Positions 6,525 to 7,030 of a stretch of 7,030 nt of DNA are shown piece by piece. Numbering within the stretch: position 1 is the first letter of the stretch; every line of letters starts with the position of its first letter. The DNA is taken from contig SICT01000062.1 of NCBI GenBank assembly GCA_009691315.1, positions 1-7,030 of the forward strand, given 5' to 3'. The notes under the pieces are model-generated. The model worked only from the letters and a program-made list of their open reading frames with translations. It did no database searches and was not told the origin of the DNA. Origin of the DNA: Candidatus Uhrbacteria bacterium (lineage in GTDB: Bacteria > Patescibacteriota > Patescibacteriia > 2-12-FULL-60-25). The position numbers were made by a program, and so were the translations under genes.

Positions 6525-7030
6525 AGGAGTTTCTTCACTTCTTGAGTGAGAAGATGTTCTAAACGTTCAGAAGCATGCCCATCAAAGGGTGCGACCAAAA
6601 GTTCGATGATTTTTTTACGTTCGTTTTTTTCGAGCGAGGGGTGATCTAGTGCGCGATTCATTTCTACGGCCAGCTGTTCTGGACTTGAGGCGAGGCGTAC
6701 CCCTCCGGTTTCCAGCAAAGCTTCGAAGTGGGTATAGCAGTCGTAAAAACGCTTTACCGATACCCAGTATGGAACGTTCTTGGCCGTTCCGTCAAAGGCA
6801 ATACAGATGATGGGCTTATCAAATACCGCGGCATCAATGGCAAACGTGGAGCCGGCCGTCATCACCAGATCTGCGTGATAAATTGAATTGATGAGGTGAT
6901 GTTCGTCAGCCTCTTCCATTTCAAAACCAGACAATCCTTCCTGATAAGTTGCTTTACGCTCGGGCATGACATGGTGTAAGCGTTTCATGTTTTCCAATGG
7001 GCTTTGAAACTTTGGGTGGGCACGGTAAAC
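6521..7030 (-). CDS. GT-B-like glycosyl/glycerophosphotransferase-type protein, 5' partial
   Basis: Only the C-terminal 169 residues are visible; the frame is open to the right edge, so the gene starts outside. A TTG at 6997 is an internal leucine rather than a start. The visible part begins V-Y-R-A-H-P-K-F. An R-x-H-P segment of this kind is common at the start of the C-terminal domain in CDP-glycerol transferases and capsule-type GT-B enzymes. The best signature is 'ADLVMTAGSTFAIDAAV' followed by 'KPIICIAFDG' (encoded about 6788-6874), the nucleotide-sugar-facing loop and helix of that fold. The tail 'HASERLEHLL' is typical of a C-terminal closing helix. I see no membrane segment. It is the first gene of the minus-strand operon that reaches into the window. 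It could transfer a sugar or a phospho-polyol to the glycan; the donor is unknown, and the missing N-terminal domain would help decide. Confidence 0.65.
   Translation of the reverse strand, partial: VYRAHPKFQSPLENMKRLHHVMPERKATYQEGLSGFEMEEADEHHLINSIYHADLVMTAGSTFAIDAAVFDKPIICIAFDGTAKNVPYWVSVKRFYDCYTHFEALLETGGVRLASSPEQLAVEMNRALDHPSLEKNERKKIIELLVAPFDGHASERLEHLLTQEVKKLL

Overview
The window is a gene-dense stretch of a bacterial surface-glycan locus of moderate GC content. It holds two convergent gene strings and no non-coding gap longer than about 22 bases. TAA, TAG and TGA all serve as stops, so the genetic code looks standard. Clear Shine-Dalgarno motifs are scarce and gene starts are often coupled by overlap. 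I cannot place the organism below 'bacterium': nothing taxonomically diagnostic (rRNA, tRNA or lineage-marker gene) is present.

Left part, plus strand (about 2-2860): a polytopic flippase of the Wzx/polysaccharide-export type, cut by the left edge; a phytanoyl-CoA dioxygenase-like Fe(II)/2-oxoglutarate oxygenase with its metal and co-substrate residues present; and a class I SAM-dependent methyltransferase. The genes overlap or lie within 10 bases of each other and read as one operon whose promoter is outside the window.

Right part, minus strand (about 7030 down to 2857), in order of transcription: the C-terminal part of a GT-B-like glycosyl/glycerophosphotransferase-type protein cut by the right edge; a small single-domain cupin; a CMP-nonulosonate (CMP-sialic-acid-type) synthetase; a histidine-phosphatase-superfamily enzyme; a second class I methyltransferase; and a NeuB-type nonulosonic acid synthase with its C-terminal SAF domain. 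Two junctions are ATGA overlaps. The core of this operon (synthase, phosphatase, CMP-transferase) can be read as a sialic-acid-like pathway. The synthase carries motifs that I recall from the animal N-acetylneuraminate-9-phosphate synthase rather than from E. coli NeuB. With the adjacent phosphatase, this suggests a route through a 9-phosphate intermediate in which a histidine phosphatase replaces the usual HAD-type enzyme. That is an inference, not a demonstrated function.

The two operons meet tail to tail, and their stop codons interlock in one CTAG tetramer (2857-2860), leaving no room for a conventional terminator between them. Together the genes would make an activated nonulosonate, modify glycans (two methyltransferases, an oxygenase, perhaps the cupin), transfer sugars or phospho-groups, and flip the lipid-linked product across the membrane. 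Other pathway genes, such as the amino-sugar epimerase, would have to lie outside.
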